A stretch of DNA of 64,000 nucleotides from contig NZ_RBAM01000020.1 in NCBI RefSeq assembly GCF_003626645.1, forward strand, positions 1-64,000, given 5' to 3'. A program made the translations under genes and the position numbers. Shown piece after piece: positions 17,378 through 26,700 of the stretch (positions within the stretch are counted from its first letter, which is position 1; every line of letters begins with the position of its first letter). This DNA is from Streptomyces klenkii. Lineage in GTDB: Bacteria; Actinomycetota; Actinomycetes; Streptomycetales; Streptomycetaceae. The notes beneath the pieces are model-generated. The model made no database searches, was not told the origin of the DNA, and worked only from the letters and a program-made list of their open reading frames with translations.

Positions 17378-18241
17378 ATGGACATCTCCCGCCTTCCCGC
17401 AGACGCACGGCAGCGACGCAGCGCGGAGATCCGCGCGTTCCTGCGCTCGCGACGGGCCCGGCTGTCGCCGGAGGACGTGGGCATGGCCGCGGGCAGCGGC
17501 GGGCGGCGTACGCCGGGGCTGCGCCGGGAGGAGGTGGCGGTGCTCGCCGGGGTCGGCGTCTCCTGGTACACGTGGCTCGAACAAGGCCGTGAGATCAACG
17601 TGTCGGGGGACGTCCTGGACGCCGTCGCGCGAGTGCTGCGGCTCGGCGCCGCCGAGCGCGAGCACCTGTATGTGCTGGCCGGGCTCAACCCGCCGCAGGC
17701 GCCCTCCGTGGACCGGGAGGTCCCGTCCGGGCTTCAGCGCGTGATCGACGGCTGGCTGCCGCGCCCCGCCTACGTCATCGACCGGCACTGGACGTTCGCC
17801 GCCGTCAACCGGGCCGCCCGGCTGGTGTTCGGGTACGGCGAGACGGACCACAGCTGTCTGGTGAGCTTCTTCACCAACGCCCGCCACCGCGCGTCGCTGT
17901 GCCACTGGGAGGACGCGGCGCGGGAGATCGCCGGCCGGTTCCGCGCCGACGCGGCCCGTTACCCGGACGACCCGGAGTTCAGCCGGATCGCCTCCGACCT
18001 GTGCGCGGCGAGCCCCGCCTTCGCCGGGATCTGGGCCGAACACCCCGTCGGCAGCGGCACGTCCCACGGCCTCAAGACCCTCGACCACCCGGAGGCGGGC
18101 GAGCTGGTCTTCGAGTACACCACGCTGCCGCTCGCCGACCTGCCCGGTCACCGGCTGCTGCTGTACACCCCGGCACCGGGTGCCGCCACCGAGGAGCGGC
18201 TGGCCGCGCTGCTCGGCGTACCGGAGCCGGTCGCCGGCTGA
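17378..18241 (+). CDS. XRE-family regulator with MmyB-like ligand domain
   Basis: A 287-residue protein. An N-terminal helix-turn-helix (about 15-90) contains the diagnostic RTPGLRREEVAVLAGVGVSWYTWLEQGR block. A PAS-like MmyB domain fills residues 105-270, with SFFTNARHR and LKTLDHPEAGELVFEYTTLPL. In Streptomyces such regulators often control an adjacent SDR or transporter gene and may bind a fatty acid or similar ligand. Here the next two genes on the same strand are an SDR (118 bases on) and an MFS exporter, a likely target set. It is also divergent from the six-gene operon. Confidence 0.87.
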   Translation: MDISRLPADARQRRSAEIRAFLRSRRARLSPEDVGMAAGSGGRRTPGLRREEVAVLAGVGVSWYTWLEQGREINVSGDVLDAVARVLRLGAAEREHLYVLAGLNPPQAPSVDREVPSGLQRVIDGWLPRPAYVIDRHWTFAAVNRAARLVFGYGETDHSCLVSFFTNARHRASLCHWEDAAREIAGRFRADAARYPDDPEFSRIASDLCAASPAFAGIWAEHPVGSGTSHGLKTLDHPEAGELVFEYTTLPLADLPGHRLLLYTPAPGAATEERLAALLGVPEPVAG

Positions 18242-18359
18242 GGGTCGCGCCGGCTGAGGGCTGCACCGTCCGAGGGCCGCGCCGTCCGAGGGTGGTGGTG
18301 GCAGACCCAGGTTCGACCGGCACTGCCAGGCCCGGACGCCCGCGCCGAGGATCGTCGGC

Positions 18360-19118
18360 ATGAAGCGATTCACGAACAAGACGGTCCTGATCACCGGCGG
18401 CACCAGCGGCATGGGGTTCGCCACCGCGCGCAGGCTCCTCGACGAGGGCGCCTACGTCGTCATCACCGGGCGCGACCGGGCACGCCTGGACGCCGCCGTG
18501 GCCCGGCTCGGCGCCGCCCCCGGGCGTGTCCTCGCGGTGCGGGCGGACGTGGCCTCCCGGGCGGACCTCCAGTACCTGATGCGGGAGACCGAGACCTGGC
18601 GCGGCGGACTCGACGTGGTCTTCGCCAACGCGGGCACCGGGATCTTCAAGCCGAGTGCCGAACTGACCGAGGAGGACGTCGACCGCACGATCGACGTCAA
18701 CTTCAAGGGCGTCTTCCACACGATCCACACGGCGCTGCCGCTGCTGCGGGACGGCGGCGCGGTCGTCATCAACGCGTCCTGGACCCTGTACCGGGGACTG
18801 GCCGTCGCCTCCGTCTACTCCGCCACCAAGGCCGCCGTGCACAACCTCGCCCGCACCCTGGGCGCGGGCCTCGCCCCCCGCGGGATCAGGGTCAACTCCG
18901 TGAGCCCCGGCTACATCGACACGGAGATGTACCGGGATGCCAACCCCGGTCCGGACGCCGAGGCCCGCAACGCCGCCGAGGTGCCCCTCGGCAGTCTCGG
19001 CCATCCCGACGACGTCGCGGCGGCCGTGGCCTTCCTGGCGTCCGACGACGCCTCGTACATCACCGGCCAGGACCTCGTCGTCGACGGCGGTCTCGTCGGC
19101 TGCGTCCCCGCGGCATGA
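18360..19118 (+). CDS. Short-chain dehydrogenase/reductase
   Basis: A 252-residue classical SDR. The cofactor site TGGTSGMGFATARRL is at residues 12-26, and the catalytic triad is intact (Ser in NASWTLY, Tyr and Lys in YSATKAAV). The C-terminal block SDDASYITGQDLVVDGG is canonical. The Arg after the glycine loop and at GRDRAR suggests NADPH, though this is weak. Its stop codon overlaps the start of the MFS gene (ATGA), so the two are co-translated. The regulator upstream probably controls both. Substrate unknown. Confidence 0.88.
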   Translation: MKRFTNKTVLITGGTSGMGFATARRLLDEGAYVVITGRDRARLDAAVARLGAAPGRVLAVRADVASRADLQYLMRETETWRGGLDVVFANAGTGIFKPSAELTEEDVDRTIDVNFKGVFHTIHTALPLLRDGGAVVINASWTLYRGLAVASVYSATKAAVHNLARTLGAGLAPRGIRVNSVSPGYIDTEMYRDANPGPDAEARNAAEVPLGSLGHPDDVAAAVAFLASDDASYITGQDLVVDGGLVGCVPAA

Positions 19119-20809
19119 CGGGGCGTACGAGGGCGCGTACGACAGGGCGTGCGACGGTGCGTATGACAGGGCGTACAACGCGACATACGACGGAACAGAC
19201 GACGGAACAGACGACGGAACGTGCAACGGTGCGTCCCTCGGTGGCGCACCCCCGCGCGAGCGGGCCCGGACGGCAATCCCGGCCCGCCGTCGCCCTGTTC
19301 GCCGTTCTCCTGGCGATGCTGGTCCTCCCGACCTCGGTGACCGGGTCGGGCGTGGCGCTCCCGCACATCGGACGGGACACGGGCGCGCCGCCGGACGCGT
19401 TGCAGTGGGTGATGCACGGCTACAACCTGGCCTTCGCGAGCCTCCTCCTCGCCTGCGGCTCGCTGGCCGACCGCTTCGGCCGGCGCCGCGTGTTCGCCGC
19501 GGGCGGGGTGCTGTTCGCGGCGGCGTCGCTGGCGAGCGCCCTGGCGGACGGCATCGTGCTGCTGGACGTGGCGCGCGGCGCGGCCGGCGCCGGTGCGGCC
19601 GCTCTGCTGACCGGCGGCAGTTCCCTGCTGGCCGCGGCCTTCGACGGCGCCGCGCGTACGCGGGTGTTCGCCGCCGTGGGCATCGTGACGGGCGGCGGGC
19701 TCGCCCTGGGGGCCATGGCGGCGGGTGCGCTGGCGGACGCCCTGGGGTGGCGGTCGTTCTTCGGGCTGCACGCGGCGCTGATGTTGCTGGTCCTGTGCGC
19801 CGTGCCGTTCCTGCCCGAGTCGCGCGGCGCGTCGGCGGCGCGGGTGGACCGGATGGGGACCGTGCTGTTCATCGCCGCCCTCTTCCTGCTCATGCTCGGC
19901 ACGGTCGAGGGGCCGCGGTGGGGCTGGGGCAGTGCCGGGGTACTGGGGCTGCTCGCCGGATCGGGGCTGCTGATGGGGCTGTTCGTCCTGGTGGAGCGGC
20001 GCGTCCGGCACCCGATGCTGGACCTGGGGCTGCTGCGCAACAAGGGGTTCATGGCGCTGTGCCTGATACCCGTGGTGGTTTCGTTCTCGTTCGTGGTCCT
20101 GCTCCCGCTGCTGCCGGAGTACCTCGTGGTCGCGCACCGCTCCTCCAGCCGGGCGGCGGGCGCCACGATGCTGCTGATGACGCTGCCGATCCTGGTCACC
20201 CCGCTGCTGGCCGGCCGGCTGATCCGGTGGGGGATGCCCATGCGGACCGTGCTCGGGCTCAGCCTGGTGTGCCTGACCGCGGGCGTCGCGTGGCTCGCCG
20301 CCGTCCTGCGGCCGGACGCGGGCCCGGCGGAGCTCGCCGGCCCGCTGCTCGTGCTCGGGGCCGGGCTCGGGCTCAACTTCGGCCTGGTGGACGGCGCGGT
20401 CCTGACCGTCGTCGCGCCCGGGGCCACCGGAACGGCGGCGGGCTTCCTCAACACGCTGCGGCTGGGCAGCGAGGCCGTCGTCATCGCCGCGGCCGGCGCG
20501 GCACTGGCCGGCATGACGCGCGACCGGCTGAGCGGCGTCCCGGAGCGGTTCCCCGGCTACGGCGGGACGGCCGGCGACCTGGCCGGCAGCGTGACCGCGG
20601 GAGACCTCGCCGGCCCGCTCTCCGCACTGCCGGCCGGGGCCCGGGAGGAGTTCGCCGGCCTCGTCTCCCACGGACTCACCGGTGCCTGGCAGGCGGTCCT
20701 GTGGGCGAGCGCGGCGGTCTGCGCGGCCCTGTCCGTGGCGATCGCCGCCATGCTCCCGCGCGGGCGGGGCAGTTCGGGAGGCACCGATTCGGACGCACGT
20801 ACGCCGTGA
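19115..20809 (+). CDS. MFS drug exporter, DHA2 (14-segment) type
   Basis: A 564-residue frame. From about residue 57 it is a typical DHA2 exporter: LPTSVTGSGVALPHIG, WVMHGYNLAFASLLL, and motif A GSLADRFGRRRVF. About 14 hydrophobic segments follow. The first ~45 residues are odd: low-complexity Thr/Arg runs (TTGRATVRMTGRTTRH, then TTEQTTEQTTERAT) encoded by short repeats. This tail has no membrane segment and may be non-native; a GTG near 19231 is an alternative start. The ATG at 19115 overlaps the SDR stop, supporting coupling, but has no ribosome site of its own. Confidence 0.83.
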   Translation: MTGRTRARTTGRATVRMTGRTTRHTTEQTTEQTTERATVRPSVAHPRASGPGRQSRPAVALFAVLLAMLVLPTSVTGSGVALPHIGRDTGAPPDALQWVMHGYNLAFASLLLACGSLADRFGRRRVFAAGGVLFAAASLASALADGIVLLDVARGAAGAGAAALLTGGSSLLAAAFDGAARTRVFAAVGIVTGGGLALGAMAAGALADALGWRSFFGLHAALMLLVLCAVPFLPESRGASAARVDRMGTVLFIAALFLLMLGTVEGPRWGWGSAGVLGLLAGSGLLMGLFVLVERRVRHPMLDLGLLRNKGFMALCLIPVVVSFSFVVLLPLLPEYLVVAHRSSSRAAGATMLLMTLPILVTPLLAGRLIRWGMPMRTVLGLSLVCLTAGVAWLAAVLRPDAGPAELAGPLLVLGAGLGLNFGLVDGAVLTVVAPGATGTAAGFLNTLRLGSEAVVIAAAGAALAGMTRDRLSGVPERFPGYGGTAGDLAGSVTAGDLAGPLSALPAGAREEFAGLVSHGLTGAWQAVLWASAAVCAALSVAIAAMLPRGRGSSGGTDSDARTP

Positions 20810-20880
20810 TGGTCTGATACGCCTACGCACGCACAGCGCGTCAGCCGTCACGAGACGGTGCGACAAGGGGGGATCCGGCC

Positions 20881-21357
20881 GTGAACAACGCCAGCACCGT
20901 CATCGGGATCGTGATCGTCGCTCTGGTGATACGCAGGCAACTGCGCACCCGGCCCGTGCACGGCAAGGGCGGTGTGGTGCTGCTCGGGTTCCTCGGTGCG
21001 ATGGGGGTGCTCGCGTTCGCCTTCGGGGTGGCCTCCGTGGTGAAGGAGCACGCGCTGGGCGCCGCCACCATCGCGCTCGTGGCCACCTGCTTCCTCGTCG
21101 CGGCCGGGTTCGGCGTGGTGCGGGCCCGCACGGTCAAGGTGTGGCGGGCGCCCGAGGGACAGCTGCTGCGCAAGGGGGTGCCGGCCACCACTGCCCTGTG
21201 GCTCGTGTCCATCGCGGTGCACATCGGCCTCGACAAGTGGATCGACCACACCACGCGGACCGGCCTGCTCGGGGCCTCGACGGTCTACCTGTACCTGGCG
21301 GTGACGCTCGCCGTGCAGGACTTCCTGGTACGGCGCCGGGCCGCGTCCGTGGCCTGA
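20881..21357 (+). CDS. Four-segment membrane protein, DUF1453-like
   Basis: A 158-residue protein starting at GTG 20881 behind AAGGGGGGATC. Four hydrophobic segments are visible at about 5-18, 31-52, 59-80 and 103-120, with a fifth weaker one near 130-147. A conserved-looking RARTVKVWRAPEGQLLRKG stretch lies between segments three and four. It resembles small Streptomyces membrane proteins grouped as DUF1453 (CcdC-like), from memory. Function unknown. It stands alone between the exporter gene and a convergent aminotransferase gene. Confidence 0.65.
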   Translation: MNNASTVIGIVIVALVIRRQLRTRPVHGKGGVVLLGFLGAMGVLAFAFGVASVVKEHALGAATIALVATCFLVAAGFGVVRARTVKVWRAPEGQLLRKGVPATTALWLVSIAVHIGLDKWIDHTTRTGLLGASTVYLYLAVTLAVQDFLVRRRAASVA

Positions 21358-21428
21358 CGGCGCGGCGCCGCCTCGGGGGAGACGATGCCGCCCGCCGGGC
21401 TGACGCCGCAGGTCCTGTGCGGGGCCGG

Positions 21429-22751
21429 TCACGGTCCCGCTGACCGGCCGGCGCCGGCCGCGGCGCCGCAGACGTCGCGCAGCCGGGTCTCCTCCGCGAT
21501 GACGTCGCCGAGGCGCCGGACGCCCTCGCGGATGCGCTCCGGCGGCGGGTAGCAGAACGACAGGCGCATGTGGGCGCGCCCGCCGCCGTCGGCGAAGAAG
21601 CCCGTGCCGGGTACGTAGGCGACGCGTGCGGCGACGGCCCGCGGCAGCATGGCCTTGGCGTCCAGGCCTTCCGGCAGGGTGGCCCACACGAAGAAGCCGC
21701 CGGCCGGGGCCGTCCAGGTCACGCCCAGGGGCATGTACGCGGCGAGGGCGTCCAGCATCGCGTCGCGCCGCTCGCGGTACATCTCCCGGAAGGCCTTGAT
21801 CTGGTCCTGCCACGGCTGGGTGCGCAGGTAGCGGTCGACGGCGAGCTGGGTGAACGGCGACTGGGACAGGATCGCCGACTCGGCCGCGAGCACCAGCTTG
21901 TCCCGTACGGCCGCGGGCGCGAGGGCCCAGCCGACGCGCAGCCCCGGCGCGAACGTCTTGGAGAACGAGCCCAGGTAGACCACGTCGTGCCCGCGGGCCG
22001 CATCCGCGCGCAGCGCGCGCACCGGCTCGCCGTCGTAGCGCAGCAGCCCGTACGGGTTGTCCTCCAGGACCAGCACTCCGGCGCGCCGGCAGACGTCGAG
22101 GACACGGGGCCGCCGCGCGGCCGACAGCGTCACGCCGGCCGGGTTCTGGAACGTGGGCACCGTGTAGAAGAGCTTGGGGGCGCGGCCTTCGGCGCGCAGC
22201 CGGGCGAGGACGGCGGACAGCGCCTCGGGGATGACGCCCTCGCCGTCCATGGGCACGTGCGCGATCCGGGCCTGGTACGCGGCGAAGGTGTTGATGGCCG
22301 TCACGTAGGTGGGCGCTTCGGTGACCACCGTGTCGCCCGGGTCGAGGAAGATCCTGGCGACCAGGTCCAGGGCCTGCTGCGAGCCGCTGGTGACCACGAC
22401 GTCGTCGGGGCGGGCGGCGATGCCCTCCAGGGCCATGACGTCGCAGATGCTCTCCCGTAACGACGCGACGCCCTGCGCGGACCCGTACTGGAGCGCGACC
22501 GCCCCCTCGCGCAGCACGAGATCGGCTGTCACGGCGCTGACGGTCTCCAGCGGCAGCGCCGAGACGTTGGGCATCCCGCCCGCCAGCGACACCACTTCGG
22601 GCCGGGCGGCGACCGCGAACAGGGCCCGCACCTCGGAGGCGATCATCCCGCTCGTGCGGGCGGCGAAACGGCCGCGCCACGGATCGGGCACGGGGAGTCT
22701 CCCCGGACGTCCCCCGGGCGGACCTGACGGGACGTCGGACTGCGTGTGCAT
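21429..22751 (-). CDS. PLP-dependent class I/II aminotransferase (MocR-tail/LysN-like)
   Basis: A 440-residue fold-type I aminotransferase without a DNA-binding domain. The PLP lysine is in GSFSKTFAPGLRVGW, the cofactor Asp-Asn region in VLEDNPYGLLRY, and SGSQQALDLVARIFLDPGD marks the phosphate site. The N-terminal FAARTSGMIASEVRALF and ISLAGGMPN-type opening are typical of the 2-aminoadipate/aromatic aminotransferase group. It likely transfers amino groups among branched, aromatic or 2-aminoadipate substrates; which one is not readable. Monocistronic, reading toward the membrane-protein gene. Confidence 0.82.
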   Translation of the reverse strand: MHTQSDVPSGPPGGRPGRLPVPDPWRGRFAARTSGMIASEVRALFAVAARPEVVSLAGGMPNVSALPLETVSAVTADLVLREGAVALQYGSAQGVASLRESICDVMALEGIAARPDDVVVTSGSQQALDLVARIFLDPGDTVVTEAPTYVTAINTFAAYQARIAHVPMDGEGVIPEALSAVLARLRAEGRAPKLFYTVPTFQNPAGVTLSAARRPRVLDVCRRAGVLVLEDNPYGLLRYDGEPVRALRADAARGHDVVYLGSFSKTFAPGLRVGWALAPAAVRDKLVLAAESAILSQSPFTQLAVDRYLRTQPWQDQIKAFREMYRERRDAMLDALAAYMPLGVTWTAPAGGFFVWATLPEGLDAKAMLPRAVAARVAYVPGTGFFADGGGRAHMRLSFCYPPPERIREGVRRLGDVIAEETRLRDVCGAAAGAGRSAGP

Positions 22752-22868
22752 CGGCCGTGCTCCTCACCGTGACCTCGGAACGGACCCCGAGGGTAGTGAG
22801 CGCGACGGCCGCCGTTTCCGGCCCTTCACCCGTCCGGGTGAAGGGCCGGGGGTGCGGGGTGCGGGCGG

Positions 22869-24260
22869 CTACTTCGGCGGAGCCACCGGCACGGACGCCC
22901 GCACGTGGTGCAGGTGCACCACGACGTCGAAGGCGCGGCCCAGCGCGAGCGACGGAGCCGGGTCGTTGGGGTAGCGGCCGGGGATGACGAACGTGGGGCG
23001 CGCCGTGGTCAGCCAGCCGTTGACGACCGGGTCGCGGCCGGCGGCCCGCAGGTCCACGTAGAAGTCGCGGTGGCGCACCTTGTCGAGGGTGTACTCGTTG
23101 CTGCCGGGCGCCGCCGGGCCGACGCTGTACGTCCCTTCCCCGCCCGTCGCCGTCCGGGCGCGGTAGTCGCCGCCGTAGAGGGAGGTGCCGACGGCGAGGT
23201 ACTTGCGGCCGGCGAGCTCGCGCAGGTCCGCGCCCATCGTGACGGGGTAGGCCTCGGGCATCACGGTCTCGTAGCAGACGTGCCCGTCGTGGGCCGAGAC
23301 CGCGATCCGCTCGCCGGTCTGCCGCTGCCACCACACGGCCGTCTCGGCCATGGTCCGGTCGCGCAGGCGGCTCGCCGCCTTCGCCTGCGCCGGGTCGCTC
23401 CAGTCGACGGTGTACTCCGCGGCCATGTGCGCGATCACCCGGGCCTCCTGGAGCACCCAGGCGTCCTGCTTCCCGGCCCCGGCGAGCAACTGGTAGGCGG
23501 CGTCCGCGTCCTTCGCCATCGTCTTGCGCTCGGCGATCGGCAGGGCGTTGTACGCCGCCATGCGCGCGGCGACCCCGGTGGGCAGGGCGCGCAGCGCGGC
23601 GTAGTGGCGGCGCAGACCGGGGGCGAGGGCGGGTTCGTTGTGCTCGGCCCAGGTGAGGATGCGCTCGTACTGCTCGGGGTCGGCGTCGGAGTAGTCCAGG
23701 CCCACGACCCGGACCTGGTGCCCGCCGCCGCGGTTGTGCTCGCGCATCCAGCTGAACAGGTGGGCGAGTTCCTCGGTGTTCAGGAGGGAGTACCCGTCCT
23801 GGAACTCGTCCCGCATGATCTGCCGGACGTCGCCCTCGCCGGTGCTCAGGTACGTGTTCAGGCGGGTGGCCGCCGACCAGCTGATCTCCATGGCGTACGC
23901 GGAGAAGCCCTCGTGCTCGGCAAGCTGCCGGAACAACCGCTCCTTGACGGTGAACACTTCCCGCGAACCGTGCGAGGCCTCGCCGAGGCCGACGATGTCC
24001 GCGCCCCGGGTCAGCTGCCCGAACGCCCGCAGGTCCGCGGTGGACCCGCCCGGCTCGGCGCTGCGCAGGGGATGGGCGTACCGCTCCAGACCGGCCACGA
24101 CAGCGCGGTCGTTGTCGGCGGCCGGGGCGGGCCGGTTCCCGGCCGCCGGCGTGACCGCCGACGCGCCACCTGTGGCCGGGCCCAGAAGGGCCGTCAGGGC
24201 GAGCGCCGCGGTCACGGCCGGTGCGAGTGCGAGGGAACGCCGTCGTGATATGTGTGCCAT
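22869..24260 (-). CDS. Secreted erythromycin-esterase-family protein
   Basis: From ATG 24260 the protein has 463 residues with a signal peptide (MAHISRRRSLALAPAVTAAL, ending near GGASA). The erythromycin esterase fold is shown by GLGEASHGSREVFTVKERLF, AMEISWSAA, VVGLDYSD and SAHDGHVCYE, which carry the glutamate and histidines of the active site. Members open macrolide lactones (EreA/EreB) but many secreted actinobacterial ones have unknown substrates. The frame is open to 24692, but the extra residues are low complexity and precede the signal. It is divergent from a TAP-like hydrolase with 67 bases between. Confidence 0.83.
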   Translation of the reverse strand: MAHISRRRSLALAPAVTAALALTALLGPATGGASAVTPAAGNRPAPAADNDRAVVAGLERYAHPLRSAEPGGSTADLRAFGQLTRGADIVGLGEASHGSREVFTVKERLFRQLAEHEGFSAYAMEISWSAATRLNTYLSTGEGDVRQIMRDEFQDGYSLLNTEELAHLFSWMREHNRGGGHQVRVVGLDYSDADPEQYERILTWAEHNEPALAPGLRRHYAALRALPTGVAARMAAYNALPIAERKTMAKDADAAYQLLAGAGKQDAWVLQEARVIAHMAAEYTVDWSDPAQAKAASRLRDRTMAETAVWWQRQTGERIAVSAHDGHVCYETVMPEAYPVTMGADLRELAGRKYLAVGTSLYGGDYRARTATGGEGTYSVGPAAPGSNEYTLDKVRHRDFYVDLRAAGRDPVVNGWLTTARPTFVIPGRYPNDPAPSLALGRAFDVVVHLHHVRASVPVAPPK

Positions 24261-24327
24261 GCAGCTGTTATACAGGGTGCCGCGAATCCCACTTGCGGGC
24301 TGATCGCAACCGGGCTGGGGTAGGTCC

Positions 24328-25881
24328 ATGTTCATGAACAAGACCCGGCACCGGCGCATCCCGCGCCCCGTACGCCACCGCGTGGCCCTGAGCGCCCTGA
24401 CCTTACTGGCGGCGACCGCAATTGCTCCCGCCGCCCACGCGGCCCCCGCCCCCTCCGTCGCGCCCGCTCCCTCCGCTGCGCCCGCGTCCCCCGTCACGTG
24501 GCAGCCGTGCGCCGAAGCACCCGACGGATACCCCGTCCAGTGCGGCACGATGCGCGTACCGCTCGACTGGAAGAAGCCGGCCGGAGAGCGGACCGACGTC
24601 AAGGTCGCCCGCGTACCGGCCCGCGACCAGGCGCACCGCATCGGCGCGCTGTTCTTCAACCCCGGCGGCCCCGGCGGGCAGGGCGCCTCCATGCTCGCCT
24701 ACGGGTATGCCGACACGCTGTTCAAGGGGCCGTTGCGGGACCGGTTCGACATCGTCAGCCTCGACCCGCGCGGCACCGGCGGCAGCCGGGCGCTGGACTG
24801 CGGGCCGGTGCTCGACCCCGGCCAGGTCGTCCTGCCCAAGAACCCTGGCGAGTACGAGGAGATGAAGCGGAACAGCCGGTCCCGCGGCGAGCGGTGCCTG
24901 GCCCGCCACGGCGACCTCGTCCGCCACGTCGACACCGCCTCGGTCGCCCGCGACATGGACGCCTTCCGCGCCGCGCTCGGCGAACAGCGCCTCACCTACC
25001 TCGGCGTGTCCTACGGCACCTACCTCGGCGCGACCTACGCCCAGCTGTTCCCGCACCGGATCCGGGCCATGGTGCTCGACGGCCCGCTCGACCACGCCTC
25101 GGGCGCCACCCGCCTCATGCTGGAGGAAGCCTCCGTCATGGAGGGCGAGTTCGACCGCTTCGCGGTGTGGTGCGCCCGGGACACCGCGTGCGCCCTGCAC
25201 GGCGAGGACGCGGGGAAGGTCTACGACCGCGTCGTGGCCCGCGCCGACCGCACCCCGATCCCCGCGTCCGGCGCGAAGGGGAAGCCCGCCGTCAACGGCG
25301 ACTGGATCCGGATGGCACTGCCCAACCAGCTCGTGCGCATCCGCCTGCTGGAGGAGGCCATGGGCTTCGACGCGTGGGCGAAGCTGGCCGAGCGGCTGGC
25401 CGCCGCGGACCGGCGCAACGACGCCACGGGCCTCGTCGAGGGCGGAAGCTACGTCGGCGATCAGGAAAGCGCCTACACCGCCGTCTCCTGCTTGGACTTC
25501 CCGCCGCAGTTCACCGGCTACGCCGACGCGGCGGCCCGCCTCGCACAGGCCCGCAAGACCGCTCCGCGCACGGGCGCGGCCGTGGAGGGCTGGGTCATCT
25601 CCGCCAGCTGCGCGGACTGGCCCGTCGAGCCGACCAGCCCGTGGCAGCCGACGACAGTGCGCGGCGCGCCGCCGATCCTGATCGCCGCCAACACCCATGA
25701 CCCGTCCACGCCCCTGGCCGGCGGCCGCCGCCTCCAGCAGCAGATCGCCGGCAGCCGGCTGCTGGTCACGGACGTGAACGGCCACGTCTCCTACTTCAAC
25801 TCCGCCTGCGCGCGGGAGCGCGAGACCGCGTACCTGATCAGCACGGAGATGCCGGCGCGGCTCACCTGCCCGGCCCCGTAG
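24328..25881 (+). CDS. Secreted alpha/beta hydrolase, tripeptidyl aminopeptidase (SlpD/SlpE) type
   Basis: A 517-residue secreted hydrolase. The signal peptide runs to about residue 32 (VALSALTLLAATAIAPAAHA). The oxyanion block FFNPGGPGGQG and DPRGTGGS are characteristic of the TAP family. The catalytic serine is in GVSYGTYLG (Ser228), with Asp in NTHDPSTPL and His in VNGHVSYF. The C-terminal TAP domain with CADWP and cysteine pairs is present. These enzymes release tripeptides from secreted proteins. ATG codons at 24328 and 24334 are both possible starts; GGTAGG suits the first. Confidence 0.87.
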   Translation: MFMNKTRHRRIPRPVRHRVALSALTLLAATAIAPAAHAAPAPSVAPAPSAAPASPVTWQPCAEAPDGYPVQCGTMRVPLDWKKPAGERTDVKVARVPARDQAHRIGALFFNPGGPGGQGASMLAYGYADTLFKGPLRDRFDIVSLDPRGTGGSRALDCGPVLDPGQVVLPKNPGEYEEMKRNSRSRGERCLARHGDLVRHVDTASVARDMDAFRAALGEQRLTYLGVSYGTYLGATYAQLFPHRIRAMVLDGPLDHASGATRLMLEEASVMEGEFDRFAVWCARDTACALHGEDAGKVYDRVVARADRTPIPASGAKGKPAVNGDWIRMALPNQLVRIRLLEEAMGFDAWAKLAERLAAADRRNDATGLVEGGSYVGDQESAYTAVSCLDFPPQFTGYADAAARLAQARKTAPRTGAAVEGWVISASCADWPVEPTSPWQPTTVRGAPPILIAANTHDPSTPLAGGRRLQQQIAGSRLLVTDVNGHVSYFNSACARERETAYLISTEMPARLTCPAP

Positions 25882-25895
25882 GCCCGTAGGCAGGA

Positions 25896-25927
25896 CCTGC
25901 CCGGGCGGGCCGTCCCGGCCGGGCAGG
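25896..25927. terminator. Bidirectional hairpin between convergent genes
   Basis: CCTGCCCGG (25896-25904) pairs with CCGGGCAGG (25919-25927). It lies in the 53-base gap between the convergent hydrolase and LysE genes, so it can serve both. No U tract. Confidence 0.6.
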
Positions 25928-25934
25928 ACCGCGT

Positions 25935-26618
25935 TCAGTCGCCGAGGGCGAGCCGCACGCCGAAGGCGGCGATGACGGTGCCGGTGATCCGGTCGAGGAC
26001 GCGGCGCGCCGAGGGCTTCCGGAGGGTGGTGCGGAGCGCCCGCGCGAAGGCGATCAGGACGGCCGCCCAGAGCGAGGCGAGCACGATGTGCACGCCGGCC
26101 AGCAGGGTGCCGGTCGCCACGTGCGGGGCGCCGGCCGGGATGAACTGCGGCAGGACGGCCACGTAGAAGGCGCCCATCTTGGGGTTGAGCAGGTTGGTCA
26201 CGGTGCCCCGGCGCCAGCCGGCCCGGAAGCCGCCGGTGGCGTCGGGCGCATCCGTGTCACCGGCGTCACCGGCTTCGTCGGCGTTGCGAGTGGGACCGGC
26301 GGTGCCGGATTCCGCACCGGCCCGCCGGCGCAGGGCCGGTATCAGGATCCGGCCGCCCATCCACACCAGGTACGCGGCCCCCACCCAGCGGAGGATCGTG
26401 TAGGCGAGGTGGGAGGCGGTCAGCAGGGCGGTGATGCCCAGCGAGCTGAGCACGCCCCAGACGAGGGTGCCGGTCTGGATCCCGAGCACCACGCCCCAGG
26501 CGCGCCTGCGGTGACCGAAGGCGGCGGTGCGCAGGATGAGGGCGGTGTCGAGGCCGGGCGTGAGGGTGAGGAGCCCCACGATCAGGGCGAAGGACCCCAG
26601 GGCGGAGAGTGTGATCAT
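25935..26618 (-). CDS. LysE/RhtB family amino-acid exporter
   Basis: A 227-residue membrane protein with about six hydrophobic segments. The opening LTPGLDTALILRTAAFGHRRRAWGVVLGIQTG matches the family pattern of segment 1, a polar loop, then a glycine-rich helix. NLLNPKMGAFYVAVLPQFI in the middle is the LysE signature region. A Gly/Asp/Ala-rich loop (about residues 110-125) is longer than usual. Exports amino acids or similar metabolites; substrate unknown. Its start region overlaps the open frame of the divergent MOSC gene only upstream of the true MOSC start. Confidence 0.87.
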   Translation of the reverse strand: MITLSALGSFALIVGLLTLTPGLDTALILRTAAFGHRRRAWGVVLGIQTGTLVWGVLSSLGITALLTASHLAYTILRWVGAAYLVWMGGRILIPALRRRAGAESGTAGPTRNADEAGDAGDTDAPDATGGFRAGWRRGTVTNLLNPKMGAFYVAVLPQFIPAGAPHVATGTLLAGVHIVLASLWAAVLIAFARALRTTLRKPSARRVLDRITGTVIAAFGVRLALGD

Positions 26619-26700
26619 GGGCGGTCACTGTACTGCCGGAACCGTGAACTCCCTATTTTCTGCCCGGAATCGGGCAGGAATCCAAGATATCGTCGATCGA

